A stretch of 7,181 bases of DNA, from contig DAOVLS010000113.1 in assembly GCA_030631125.1 (NCBI GenBank), positions 1 through 7,181 on the forward strand, given 5' to 3'. Position 1 is the stretch's first letter; each line of letters begins with the position of its first letter. The translations under genes were made by a program, and so were the position numbers. Positions 1-6,247 of the stretch are shown here, piece after piece. This DNA comes from Planctomycetales bacterium. GTDB lineage: Bacteria > Planctomycetota > Phycisphaerae > SM23-33. Under the pieces are notes generated by a model, which had not been told where the DNA came from, did no database searches, and was given only the letters and a program-made list of their open reading frames with translations.

Positions 1-1128
1 CGGCACGCCGCGGTTCAGCAGTTCCACATAGCGTCTGGCCAGCAGGCGGTCGGCGTGTCGCTGCGTAAGACCTTCGGGCAGGTCGAAACTGGTGTTGGCC
101 AGCAGGTAATCTTTGACCTGTTGCCGCATCGCTCGCTGCTGTTCAACGACTGCGCGGGACTGGATATGCTCGCGGAACAGTTCTCGCATTTCGGCGAGGG
201 ACTCGAATCCCTCCTGTTTGGCGAAATCTTCGTTCAGTTCCGGCAGTTCCAGGCGCTTGACCTCCTGAATGTCGAACGTAACGGTAACTTCCTTTTCGCG
301 CCACTCCTCGTTGGGATGGGCGGCGGGGACTGTGGCCTTTACCGACGGGCTGTCGCCGGTCTTGTTGCCGGCGAGCGTCTTGGCCAGATCTTCAAGGATA
401 ATACCTTCGACCTGCGCGGGGGCGACGCGCAGTTCCAGATTGGATTTTTCATAGTCGATGTTTTCGCCCTTGATGCTCACATCCGCGACGACAACGTCGC
501 CGGCCTCGGCGGGCATATCGGTGGGCTTGAACCGGCCATAGCGGTGGCGGTGCGCCGTCAGGAGCTCTTCAACCCGCTCGTCGGTAACCTCGAAGACGGA
601 GCGTTTAATCTCGATCCCCTTATAGTCGGGCAGGTCGAATTCCGGCGCGACTTCCACCTCGAAACTGAACGACATCTCGTCATTTTCTGGCAGTTCGATT
701 TCGTCGAGTTTGATCTCCGGTTCGCCGATGGTCTTGAATTCCGCTTTTTCCATCGCGTCGCTGATTGCTTCGCCGACGAGTGCGTTGCGGACGTCGTCTG
801 CTACGTCTTTACCGAAGCGTTTTTCGATAAGTCGCCGCGGAGCGCGCCCGATGCGGAAGCCCGGCACCTGGGCCGTTCTGTTGAGTTCGCCGAACATCTC
901 GTCGAACTTCGCGTCGATCCTTTGCCGGTTCACCTGAATGGTAACTTTCTTCTTCAGTACCCCGGCGTCCTCGATCGTTACCGCGTTATCGGGAAGCTTG
1001 GTTTCTTCGGACTCGACGGCTTCGTCCTTCACGTCAGTGGCGACGTCGTCGGTTACGGCCAGGTCTTGCTCTTCTGCGTTTTTGGTTTCTTCTACCATTT
1101 GAGTATCTGTTCCCATCTTACCTGCCAT
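1..1128 (-). CDS. tig: Trigger factor, ribosome-associated chaperone (3' end cut by window edge)
   Basis: Trigger factor binds the ribosome at the exit tunnel and shields nascent chains. Reading the minus strand from 1128 gives 376 open codons that run off the window, so the end of the C-terminal chaperone domain is missing. The ribosome-binding signature GFRIGRAP lies at residues 90-97 (GFRxGxxP in the family), followed by RRLIEKRFGKDV. A PPIase-like middle domain follows at about 208-292, then the typical transition LELPELNEDFAK and the helical C-terminal domain (EMRELFREHIQSRAVVEQQR). Compared with E. coli, where the signature starts near residue 43, there is an extra acidic N-terminal stretch of about 47 residues. 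The start is uncertain: in-frame ATGs lie at 1128, 1116 and 1098, and none has a well-placed Shine-Dalgarno. I chose the first because a plausible promoter lies just upstream. The family call is secure; the exact start is not. Confidence 0.93.
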   Translation of the reverse strand, partial: MAGKMGTDTQMVEETKNAEEQDLAVTDDVATDVKDEAVESEETKLPDNAVTIEDAGVLKKKVTIQVNRQRIDAKFDEMFGELNRTAQVPGFRIGRAPRRLIEKRFGKDVADDVRNALVGEAISDAMEKAEFKTIGEPEIKLDEIELPENDEMSFSFEVEVAPEFDLPDYKGIEIKRSVFEVTDERVEELLTAHRHRYGRFKPTDMPAEAGDVVVADVSIKGENIDYEKSNLELRVAPAQVEGIILEDLAKTLAGNKTGDSPSVKATVPAAHPNEEWREKEVTVTFDIQEVKRLELPELNEDFAKQEGFESLAEMRELFREHIQSRAVVEQQRAMRQQVKDYLLANTSFDLPEGLTQRHADRLLARRYVELLNRGVP

Positions 1129-1169
1129 CTTGCGATGGTATTTACACAAAATCCCCTTGCAACCGCCGG

Positions 1170-1198
1170 ACTGTAAGCGATTTGACTACCGGCGTCAA
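1170..1198 (-). promoter_or_regulatory. Candidate sigma-70 promoter for trigger factor
   Basis: On the minus strand TTGACG (1193-1198) is followed after exactly 17 nt by TACAGT (1170-1175), matching the -35 consensus at 5/6 and the -10 at 4/6. The predicted start near 1163 leaves a leader of about 35 nt before the ATG at 1128. The support is motif and position only; the host's housekeeping sigma preference is not known from this window. Confidence 0.42.
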
Positions 1199-1264
1199 CG
1201 CCCCAAACAGATAAAACCCGGAAAGTTAAAAAAGGAAGAATCTTTTTATTGTGCGTTATGGATG

Positions 1265-1293
1265 TTGATTTTCGGAATTGTTCACGGTATCAT
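1265..1293 (+). promoter_or_regulatory. Candidate sigma-70 promoter of the toxin-antitoxin operon
   Basis: TTGATT (1265-1270, 4/6 match) and TATCAT (1288-1293, 5/6 match) are separated by 17 nt. Transcription would begin near 1300, about 28 nt before the antitoxin ATG at 1328. It points away from the trigger factor promoter, so the 1129-1327 gap holds two divergent promoters. Such operons are usually repressed by the antitoxin or the complex, but I could not single out a convincing operator palindrome here. Confidence 0.42.
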
Positions 1294-1327
1294 TCTTTTA
1301 CGTTACTCAACAGGAATGGAACTGAAG

Positions 1328-1522
1328 ATGTCGGAAATGCGAACAATCGAGATACCTGAAAGCGTTCTGATCAGTGCCCAGACCCTGGACGAACTTGGCG
1401 ACTGGTTGTCTGCCCATAATCCTAAATTTCTGGAGCAGATGAGGCGAATTCGCCAAGAGGAAGACATTGCCGAGAAAGGCAGAGACCTGTCGGAGATACT
1501 GAAGCAGTGGCCTATCGAGTAA
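1328..1522 (+). CDS. Small putative antitoxin upstream of a RelE/ParE-type toxin
   Basis: This is a 64-residue protein of no family I recognise, called an antitoxin from its position and size. It lies directly upstream of a RelE/ParE-like toxin gene and overlaps it by 16 nt, the usual antitoxin-first arrangement. The start of the chain (MRTIEIPESVLISAQ) could form a short DNA-binding or dimerising strand. The remainder is charged and helical (EQMRRIRQEEDIAEKG, then DLSEILKQWPIE), as expected for a segment that wraps a toxin. The frame stays open upstream to 1130, but that part reads through both promoters. I chose ATG 1328 for the GGA seven nt upstream; ATG 1316 and ATG 1337 are alternatives. 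Neutralising activity is inferred. Confidence 0.68.
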   Translation: MSEMRTIEIPESVLISAQTLDELGDWLSAHNPKFLEQMRRIRQEEDIAEKGRDLSEILKQWPIE

Positions 1523-1782
1523 TAGTCTTGCCGACGGGCGAGGCGGATCTGGAACAACTCGACGCTGCTGTTCGCCGAAAGGTCTTGCGTCGGTTGGTCT
1601 GGCTTGGCGAGAACGCTTCGCAGATGATACATCACCGTCTTGTGAATCTCCCTGACGATCTTGGTGGCTTGTGCCGATTGCGGAGCGGGGATTACAGAAT
1701 TCTTTACTGGGTGTATCCACAGCAGGAAAGTCTGAAGATATATCGCATCCAACACCGACGCGAAGTGTACCGCAAGCTGTAA
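1507..1782 (+). CDS. RelE/ParE superfamily toxin of a type II toxin-antitoxin pair
   Basis: This 91-residue protein starts with GTG inside the end of the antitoxin gene; GGAG at 1492-1495 is 11 nt upstream. It has the RelE/ParE layout: an opening strand YRVIVLPTGEADLEQLD, a helical region (RRKVLRRLVWLGENASQM), and C-terminal strands with the conserved pattern LRSGDYRILYWV and then IYRIQHRREVYR. RelE-type members cut mRNA on the ribosome and ParE-type members inhibit DNA gyrase; the sequence does not let me choose. The basic residues in RSGDYR and HRREVYR would fit an mRNA-interferase surface, but that is inference. The gene ends 21 nt from the convergent hisF stop. No frameshift is visible and the size is normal for the family. 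Confidence 0.85.
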   Translation: MAYRVIVLPTGEADLEQLDAAVRRKVLRRLVWLGENASQMIHHRLVNLPDDLGGLCRLRSGDYRILYWVYPQQESLKIYRIQHRREVYRKL

Positions 1783-1803
1783 AGGCGGACTCGGTATCAG
1801 ACT

Positions 1804-2571
1804 CTAACTTCTCACCTGCACGCCGTGGTTGCGGAGGTAGTCTTTAACTTCGGCGATGGAGTAGGTTCCGTAGTGGAAAATGGACGCTGCCAGGGCTGCG
1901 TCGGCCTTGCCCTCGGTGAATACGCGGAGCATGTCTTCGGGTCCGCCCGCGCCGCCGGAGGCAATTACCGGTATGGAGACGGCCTCGCTGACGGCAGCGT
2001 TCAACTCGATGTCGTAGCCGGCGTTGTGTCCGTCGGAGTCTATCGAGGTCAGCATTATTTCACCGGCACCGAGCTGCTCGACCTCTCTGGCCCACTCGAT
2101 TACGTCAAGCCCCGTCGGCGTTGTCCCGGCGCTGATAAAAACTTCCCACCAGTTACCCTCTTGTCCGGCTTGCCGTTTCGCGTCAATTGCAACGACGACC
2201 GCCTGGTTTCCGAAGGCTTCGGAAATCTCGGTTATCAGCGGCTTGTTGCGAACGGCAGCGGTGTTGATGGAGATTTTTTCAGCCCCTGCGCTCAGCAACC
2301 CGCGTGCGTCTTCGATAGTCGAAATCCCCCCGCCGATAGTGAACGGGATGAAAACCTCCTCGGCCACGCGCCCAGCCAACTCCAAAATCGTCTTGCGGGC
2401 TTCGAGCGTAGCGGTGATGTCAAGGAAGACCAGTTCATCGGCACCGGCGTCGCTGTACTGCTTGCCACACTCGACCGGATCACCCGCATCGCGCAGATTC
2501 ACAAACGATCTGCCCTTGACGACTCGACCGTCCTTAACATCCAGACACGGTATTATGCGCTTAGCCAACAT
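1804..2571 (-). CDS. hisF: Imidazole glycerol phosphate synthase, cyclase subunit HisF
   Basis: HisF is the (beta-alpha)8-barrel cyclase of histidine biosynthesis. It takes ammonia released by HisH and converts PRFAR to imidazole glycerol phosphate and AICAR. The 255-residue product is full length. It begins with [20 protein letters not shown], carrying the catalytic Asp11, and has the second catalytic Asp130 in VVVAIDAKR, the same numbers as in Thermotoga HisF. Phosphate-binding segments are visible: FTIGGGIST (about 78-85), [13 protein letters not shown] (about 175-187) and [12 protein letters not shown] (about 203-214). The ATG is 2 nt after the hisH stop, with GGTGA (2578-2582) six nt upstream inside the end of hisH, so translational coupling is likely. 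It is the last gene of the minus-strand run. Confidence 0.97.
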   Translation of the reverse strand: MLAKRIIPCLDVKDGRVVKGRSFVNLRDAGDPVECGKQYSDAGADELVFLDITATLEARKTILELAGRVAEEVFIPFTIGGGISTIEDARGLLSAGAEKISINTAAVRNKPLITEISEAFGNQAVVVAIDAKRQAGQEGNWWEVFISAGTTPTGLDVIEWAREVEQLGAGEIMLTSIDSDGHNAGYDIELNAAVSEAVSIPVIASGGAGGPEDMLRVFTEGKADAALAASIFHYGTYSIAEVKDYLRNHGVQVRS

Positions 2572-2573
2572 TG

Positions 2574-3182
2574 TTATTCACCGCAGAGGTTACAAAAGTT
2601 TTTCAACATCGCCAATCCGACAGGTCCGGAGCGTTCCGGGTGGAACTGCACGCCGAAGACATTTGCTTTCTGAACAGCCGATGCGAACGTAGATCCGTAA
2701 TCGGTTGCACCGATGGTGACGGAAGACTCATCAGGTTCGACGTAATACGAATGTGCGAAGTAGAAGAATGCCTCGTCTTTGACGCCCTCAAACAGCGGCG
2801 AAGGCGTTCCGTGTTCGACTTCATTCCAACCCATGTGTGGAATCTTGAGCGATTCGGTAAATCGCCTGACCTTGCCGGGGATAATCCCCAGCCCCTCGTG
2901 CCGGCCATGCTCATCGCTCTCGGCGAACAGCATTTGCATCCCTAAACATATCCCAAGCAACGGCTTGCCGTTTTGCGCCGTTTCGAGCACCACCTCCATC
3001 AGTCCGGTTTGGCGCAGGTTCTCCATCGCTCGCCAGAATGCCCCGACGCCGGGCAGAATTACGCCATCGGCAGCGGAAATCTCGCCGGTATCGGCCGTTA
3101 TCGCCGACTCAGCCCCAATCCGACGCAAAGCGCATTGAACGCTCCGAAGGTTTCCAAGTCCGTAATCAATAATAACGATCAT
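2574..3182 (-). CDS. hisH: Imidazole glycerol phosphate synthase, glutaminase subunit HisH
   Basis: HisH hydrolyses glutamine and passes the ammonia to HisF within the cytoplasmic heterodimer. The product has 202 residues, the usual length. It starts with the typical [15 protein letters not shown]. The class I amidotransferase triad is visible: nucleophile Cys79 in GICLGMQ, and His181 and Glu183 in [14 protein letters not shown]. The oxyanion-hole region PGVGAF lies near 44-49. No Shine-Dalgarno precedes the ATG; the upstream sequence is the guanine-heptamer palindrome at 3190-3285, so translation may depend on guaA readthrough or on local structure. Only 2 nt separate it from hisF. hisH and hisF are the only histidine genes in the window. 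Confidence 0.97.
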   Translation of the reverse strand: MIVIIDYGLGNLRSVQCALRRIGAESAITADTGEISAADGVILPGVGAFWRAMENLRQTGLMEVVLETAQNGKPLLGICLGMQMLFAESDEHGRHEGLGIIPGKVRRFTESLKIPHMGWNEVEHGTPSPLFEGVKDEAFFYFAHSYYVEPDESSVTIGATDYGSTFASAVQKANVFGVQFHPERSGPVGLAMLKNFCNLCGE

Positions 3183-3189
3183 ATCATTC

Positions 3190-3285
3190 AGGGATTAGGG
3201 ACTAGGGACTTGGGATTAGCAACAACCAACAGCAGTTGTTTTCCGTCTGTTTTTCCCTAGTCCCTGATCCCAAGTCCCAAGTCCC
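3190..3285. repeat. Palindromic element of 7-nt units with G-quadruplex potential on both strands
   Basis: This fills the 108-nt gap between the guaA stop and the hisH start. On the plus strand four GGG runs start at 3191, 3198, 3205 and 3212, exactly 7 nt apart: GGGATTA, GGGACTA, GGGACTT, GGGATTA. On the minus strand five runs lie at 3255, 3262, 3269, 3276 and 3283 in plus coordinates, again 7 nt apart: GGGACTT, GGGACTT, GGGATCA, GGGACTA, GGGAAAA. The arms pair over 19 nt with one mismatch, and slipped registers also pair. The 40-nt middle holds a small hairpin, AACAAC (3221-3226) with GTTGTT (3235-3240). Each arm alone fits the G3N4 quadruplex pattern. It may act as an mRNA structure, a partial terminator or a dispersed REP-like element; the sequence does not say which. 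Confidence 0.85.
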
Positions 3286-3290
3286 TCTTC

Positions 3291-4829
3291 TCATTCCCAC
3301 TCGATAGTCGAAGGCGGTTTCGACGAGATGTCATAGACGACCCGATTAACGCCGTGCGTTTCGTTGATAATCCGGGCTGACAGCCGCCCCAGCAGATCGT
3401 GTGGTAGGCGCGCCCAGTCAGCGGTCATGGCGTCGAGACTCGTAACCACCCTCACAGCCGCCACGTTCGCATAAGTCCGCTCATCTCCCATTACGCCGAC
3501 GCTTTTCACCGGCAGCAGCACTGCGAATGACTGCCAGATTTCGTCGTAGCCGTCCCATCCTTCCATTTCCTGCTGGACGATAAGGTCGGCTGCACGGAGT
3601 ATTTCGAGACGTTCTTCGGTAACTTCTCCGATGATTCGCACTGCCAGTCCGGGGCCGGGGAAGGGCTGGCGGTTCACCAGGTTCGCCGGCAGGCCCAACT
3701 CAGCCCCAAGCCGGCGGACCTCGTCCTTGAACAGTTCACGCAGCGGCTCGATCAGTTCAAAACCCAGTTCGTCCGGCAAGCCTCCGACGTTGTGATGACT
3801 CTTGATAGTGGCTGACGGTCCGCCGCTGGCGGAGACGCTTTCAATTACATCGGGATAAAGAGTACCCTGGGCGAGGAAATCTATCTTGCCAAGCCCTTTG
3901 GCTGTCCGGCTGAAGACGTCTATGAAGACTTTGCCGATAATCTTCCGTTTTCGTTCCGGGTCGGTTACGCCGGCGAGGGCGTCGAGAAATTCCTTTCTCG
4001 CATCGACGGTCTGCATGTTCATGGGGAAATCGTGCTGGAAATATCGCTCGATTTGTTCGACCTCGCCCGCCCGCAGCAGCCCGTTATCGACGAAGACAGC
4101 GTGCATTCTATCGCCGATGGCCCGGCTGAGAAGAGCGGCGGTTACGGACGAATCCACCCCGCCGCTCAGCCCGCAGATGACACGCCCGTCGCCGACAGTT
4201 TCTTTTATCCGCGCGACTTCTTCAGCGACGAATCCCGCCATGGTCCACCCGCCGCTGCAGCCGGCTACGCGGAACAGGAAATTCCGCAGAATTTCCTTAC
4301 CCATCGTCGTATGGACCACTTCCGGGTGAAACTGGACGCCATAGATTTTCTTTCCGGCGTTGCCCATCGCAGCCGCATGGCAATCGTCGGTATGGGCGAG
4401 CGTTCCGAAACCGCCCGGCATCTTTTTAACGAGGTCGCCGTGGCTCATCCAGACATCCAGGCGATTTTCCAGACCTGCGAAGAGTTCGTCGCCCTTATCG
4501 ACTTCCAGCGTCGCCGGTCCGTACTCCCCGCCGGTGTGCTTTTCGACCACGCCGCCGAGCAGTTGCCCCATCAGTTGCATCCCGTAGCATATCCCCAGCA
4601 CGGGGATGTCCATTTTCAGAATGTCGGCGTCCATGCTCGGCGATTCGTCGGCGCGGACTGACGCAGGCCCGCCGGAAAGGATTATCGCCGCCGGTTGCGT
4701 TTGCGAAACCTTATCGGCAGAGATGTTGTGCGGGACGATTTCGCAATATACGCCCAGTTCCCTCACCCGACGGGCGATTAACTGGCACGTCTGCGAACCG
4801 AAATCCAATACCAATACTTTTTCACGCAT
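3291..4829 (-). CDS. guaA: GMP synthase (glutamine-hydrolysing)
   Basis: GuaA converts XMP, ATP and glutamine to GMP, the last step of guanine nucleotide synthesis. The 512-residue protein is full length. The N-terminal class I amidotransferase domain carries Cys81 in GICYGMQ and His168/Glu170 in GVQFHPEV. The ATP-pyrophosphatase domain has its P-loop SGGVDSS at 222-228, then VFVDNGLLR and [11 protein letters not shown]. The C-terminal dimerisation domain ends with the hallmark [10 protein letters not shown] start it at ATG 4829 because GAAGG (4837-4841) lies 7 nt upstream and [13 protein letters not shown] is the family start. The frame also opens at 4883, but those 18 extra codons are encoded largely by the palindromic repeat and are not credible. 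Flanked on both sides by palindromic repeats. Confidence 0.98.
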   Translation of the reverse strand: MREKVLVLDFGSQTCQLIARRVRELGVYCEIVPHNISADKVSQTQPAAIILSGGPASVRADESPSMDADILKMDIPVLGICYGMQLMGQLLGGVVEKHTGGEYGPATLEVDKGDELFAGLENRLDVWMSHGDLVKKMPGGFGTLAHTDDCHAAAMGNAGKKIYGVQFHPEVVHTTMGKEILRNFLFRVAGCSGGWTMAGFVAEEVARIKETVGDGRVICGLSGGVDSSVTAALLSRAIGDRMHAVFVDNGLLRAGEVEQIERYFQHDFPMNMQTVDARKEFLDALAGVTDPERKRKIIGKVFIDVFSRTAKGLGKIDFLAQGTLYPDVIESVSASGGPSATIKSHHNVGGLPDELGFELIEPLRELFKDEVRRLGAELGLPANLVNRQPFPGPGLAVRIIGEVTEERLEILRAADLIVQQEMEGWDGYDEIWQSFAVLLPVKSVGVMGDERTYANVAAVRVVTSLDAMTADWARLPHDLLGRLSARIINETHGVNRVVYDISSKPPSTIEWE

Positions 4830-4836
4830 GTTGTTA

Positions 4837-4841
4837 CCTTC
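4837..4841 (-). promoter_or_regulatory. Shine-Dalgarno fixing the guaA start
   Basis: GAAGG on the minus strand, 7 nt before ATG 4829. It decides the guaA start against the longer in-frame opening at 4883. Confidence 0.75.
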
Positions 4842-4859
4842 TCGAGCAAAAACAGATTG

Positions 4860-4938
4860 AACCACAAAGGTCACAAAGAACACGAAGAGAATAAAAATAA
4901 TTTCTTTGTTCTTTGTGTCCTTTGTGCTCTTTGTGGTT
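4860..4938. repeat. Palindromic element of 9-nt CACAAAG units
   Basis: This lies between the carA stop and the guaA start. The plus-strand left arm reads ACCACAAAG, GTCACAAAG, AACACGAAG (from 4861). The minus strand of the right arm reads ACCACAAAG, AGCACAAAG, GACACAAAG, AACAAAG. The outer 10 nt (4860-4869 with 4929-4938) pair perfectly, and inner units pair with a few mismatches around an AT-rich loop near 4890-4900. The arm begins at the base next to the carA stop TAA (4939-4941). Because the period is three codons, it yields repetitive open frames such as [10 protein letters not shown] on the plus strand, which I regard as spurious. As RNA it would form a long hairpin between carA and guaA, possibly an attenuator or stabiliser. 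I do not know an established name for it. Confidence 0.8.
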
Positions 4939-6090
4939 TTATTTTGTTTTTCTCATTTCGTCCACAAACCTATCGAACAGGTACTGGGCATCGTGCGGGC
5001 CCGGGCGGGCTTCGGGGTGATATTGCACGGAGAATATCGGCAGATGCTTGTGCCGCAGGCCTTCGAGCGTTTGGTCGTTCAGGTTAATATGTGTAATTTC
5101 CACGTCATCGCTCGGTAGCGAATCGATATCGACGCAGAAGCCATGATTCTGCACGGTAATGGCTACCTTGCCGGTGCGCAGGTCTTTTACCGGGTGATTG
5201 GCTCCGTGGTGTCCGAACTTCAGCTTGTAGGTCTTTCCGCCGAGCGCCAATGCGAGTATCTGTTGGCCCAGGCATATTCCGAATATCGGCAGCGGTTTTT
5301 TCCCGGGCGGATTTTCGATCAACGTGCGAACGGTTTTTATTACGCCGGTTACCGGTTCCGGGTCGCCCGGCCCGTTGGATAGCATCAGCCCGTCAGGATT
5401 CATCTGGGCTATCTGCTCGGCGGTGGTCGAAGCCGGCACTACCGTTACCTCGCACCCCGCCGATGTGAGATGGTTAAGGATTCCGTACTTGACCCCGCAG
5501 TCCAGCACGACCACGCGCAGCGCCTGTGGCACAGGCGAGACACCCGTACCACCATTGTCCCATTGATAAATATTTTCGCACGTTACGGTCTCCGCCAGGT
5601 TTCGCCCTTCAAGCCCCGGCGACACTTTTGCTTTGGCGACAAGCGAATCGGCGTCGAGGTCTTCGGTGCTGATGACCGCTCTCATTGCCCCGGCCGTTCG
5701 CAGCCGCCTGGTCAGTTCGCGCGTGTCGATGCCCTCGATTCCCAGCACGCCGTTATCATGCAGGTAGGTGTCCAGGTCTGCCTCCGCCCGGAAGTTACTG
5801 GTGATTCGGGACAGTTCCTTTACGACGAATCCCTCCAGCCAGAGGCTTCGGCTTTCGGCGTCGGCGGCGTTGACGCCGTAGTTGCCGATGAGCGGATAGG
5901 TCATCGCCACAATCTGCCCGCGATACGACGGGTCGGTCAACACCTCCTGGTAGCCGGTCATCGATGTATTGAAGACCACTTCGCCGGCGCGCTCGCCGGA
6001 CGCGCCGAAGGCGACGCCTTCAAATACCGTTCCGTCTTCCAGCGCCAGCATGGCCGTCCTGTCGGTTCGGGTTTTTGTTCGTTTTGTCAT
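4939..6090 (-). CDS. carA: Carbamoyl phosphate synthase small (glutaminase) subunit
   Basis: CarA hydrolyses glutamine and sends ammonia to CarB for carbamoyl phosphate, the precursor of pyrimidines and arginine. The 383-residue product is full length. The N-terminal CarA domain shows [28 protein letters not shown] and [17 protein letters not shown]. The C-terminal class I amidotransferase domain shows SNGPGDPEP, nucleophile Cys273 in FGICLGQQ, the CarA signature [11 protein letters not shown] and His358/Glu360 in [11 protein letters not shown] 6090 is preceded at 7 nt by AAAGG (6098-6102), which favours it over the in-frame ATG at 6051. Residues 180-190 ([11 protein letters not shown]), in the linker between domains, come from a palindromic repeat-like stretch. 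No carB is present in the window. Its stop codon directly abuts the 9-nt-unit palindrome. Confidence 0.97.
   Translation of the reverse strand: MTKRTKTRTDRTAMLALEDGTVFEGVAFGASGERAGEVVFNTSMTGYQEVLTDPSYRGQIVAMTYPLIGNYGVNAADAESRSLWLEGFVVKELSRITSNFRAEADLDTYLHDNGVLGIEGIDTRELTRRLRTAGAMRAVISTEDLDADSLVAKAKVSPGLEGRNLAETVTCENIYQWDNGGTGVSPVPQALRVVVLDCGVKYGILNHLTSAGCEVTVVPASTTAEQIAQMNPDGLMLSNGPGDPEPVTGVIKTVRTLIENPPGKKPLPIFGICLGQQILALALGGKTYKLKFGHHGANHPVKDLRTGKVAITVQNHGFCVDIDSLPSDDVEITHINLNDQTLEGLRHKHLPIFSVQYHPEARPGPHDAQYLFDRFVDEMRKTK
5521..5553. repeat. Palindromic repeat-like segment in frame inside carA
   Basis: Positions 5521-5537 form a perfect 8+1+8 palindrome (CGCCTGTG, G, CACAGGCG), followed by GAGACACCCGTACCACC. 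The whole stretch is exactly 11 carA codons, read on the minus strand as [11 protein letters not shown]. Read on the other strand it also stays open and gives a similar peptide (GTGETPVP). It sits in the variable linker between the CarA N-terminal and amidotransferase domains, where extra residues should be tolerated. That it is a dispersed element inserted in the gene is inference, based on my recollection that [16 protein letters not shown] peptides recur in planctomycete predicted proteins. Confidence 0.5.
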
Positions 6091-6125
6091 CCATCAGCCT
6101 TTATAATCTCGTTGCCGAACGCGCC

Positions 6126-6154
6126 AGTTTAGTGTCATTTCGGTCCAGGTACAA
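6126..6154 (-). promoter_or_regulatory. Candidate promoter for the carA-guaA-hisH-hisF run
   Basis: On the minus strand TTGTAC (6149-6154) is followed after 17 nt by TAAACT (6126-6131), giving 3/6 and 4/6 matches to the sigma-70 consensus. The start would fall near 6119, about 29 nt before ATG 6090. I see no leader peptide, pyrimidine-sensing structure or ARG-box in the short leader. The call is weak and rests on spacing and location. Confidence 0.3.
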
Positions 6155-6182
6155 TTGTTCGAGATAATTATTTTAAGAGAAC

Positions 6183-6212
6183 TTGATTTTACCGGCCGAC
6201 CTGTGGCATAAT
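6183..6212 (+). promoter_or_regulatory. Candidate promoter for the zinc-ribbon/RNase H pair
   Basis: TTGATT (6183-6188) and CATAAT (6207-6212, 5/6 match) are separated by 18 nt, inside an AT-rich stretch. Transcription would begin near 6219, about 29 nt before ATG 6248. It is divergent from the carA promoter, 29 nt away. Confidence 0.48.
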
Positions 6213-6236
6213 AAATAATTCGATTGATAACTGAAC

Positions 6237-6241
6237 AGGAG
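6237..6241 (+). promoter_or_regulatory. Shine-Dalgarno fixing the zinc-ribbon protein start
   Basis: AGGAG lies 6 nt before ATG 6248. It lies inside the longer open frame from 6224, so the first eight codons of that frame are leader, not protein. Confidence 0.8.
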
Positions 6242-6247
6242 CGGTAT

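Noticed and set aside
55..1176. Long plus-strand frame of 373 residues opposite trigger factor
   Set aside because: The minus strand encodes a clear trigger factor over the same stretch; the plus-frame product resembles no family and is a shadow.
1303..1755. Minus-strand frames opposite the toxin-antitoxin pair (137 and 150 residues)
   Set aside because: They are antisense to two recognisable small genes, lack a recognisable domain and are explained by the coding bias of the other strand.
1783..1803. Bidirectional terminator between the convergent toxin gene and hisF
   Set aside because: The 21-nt gap has no hairpin with a T-run on either strand.
3190..3285. Possible CRISPR array or minisatellite from the regular GGG spacing
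   Set aside because: The units are 7 nt with no spacers, the array inverts at its centre, and no cas genes are nearby.
4830..4883. Upstream extension of guaA by 18 codons
   Set aside because: The added residues are encoded largely by the palindromic repeat, while ATG 4829 has a good Shine-Dalgarno and the family N-terminus.
4857..5087. Small plus-strand frame coding [14 protein letters not shown] protein
   Set aside because: Its beginning is the 9-nt-unit palindrome and the rest is antisense to carA; no ribosome binding site or family signature is seen.
6091..6119. Pyrimidine or arginine attenuator in the carA leader
   Set aside because: The leader is only about 29 nt by the promoter call and shows no stem-loop, leader peptide or known binding box.
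5470..6132. Plus-strand frame of 220 residues opposite carA
   Set aside because: It mirrors conserved carA codons; its peptide has no recognisable domain.
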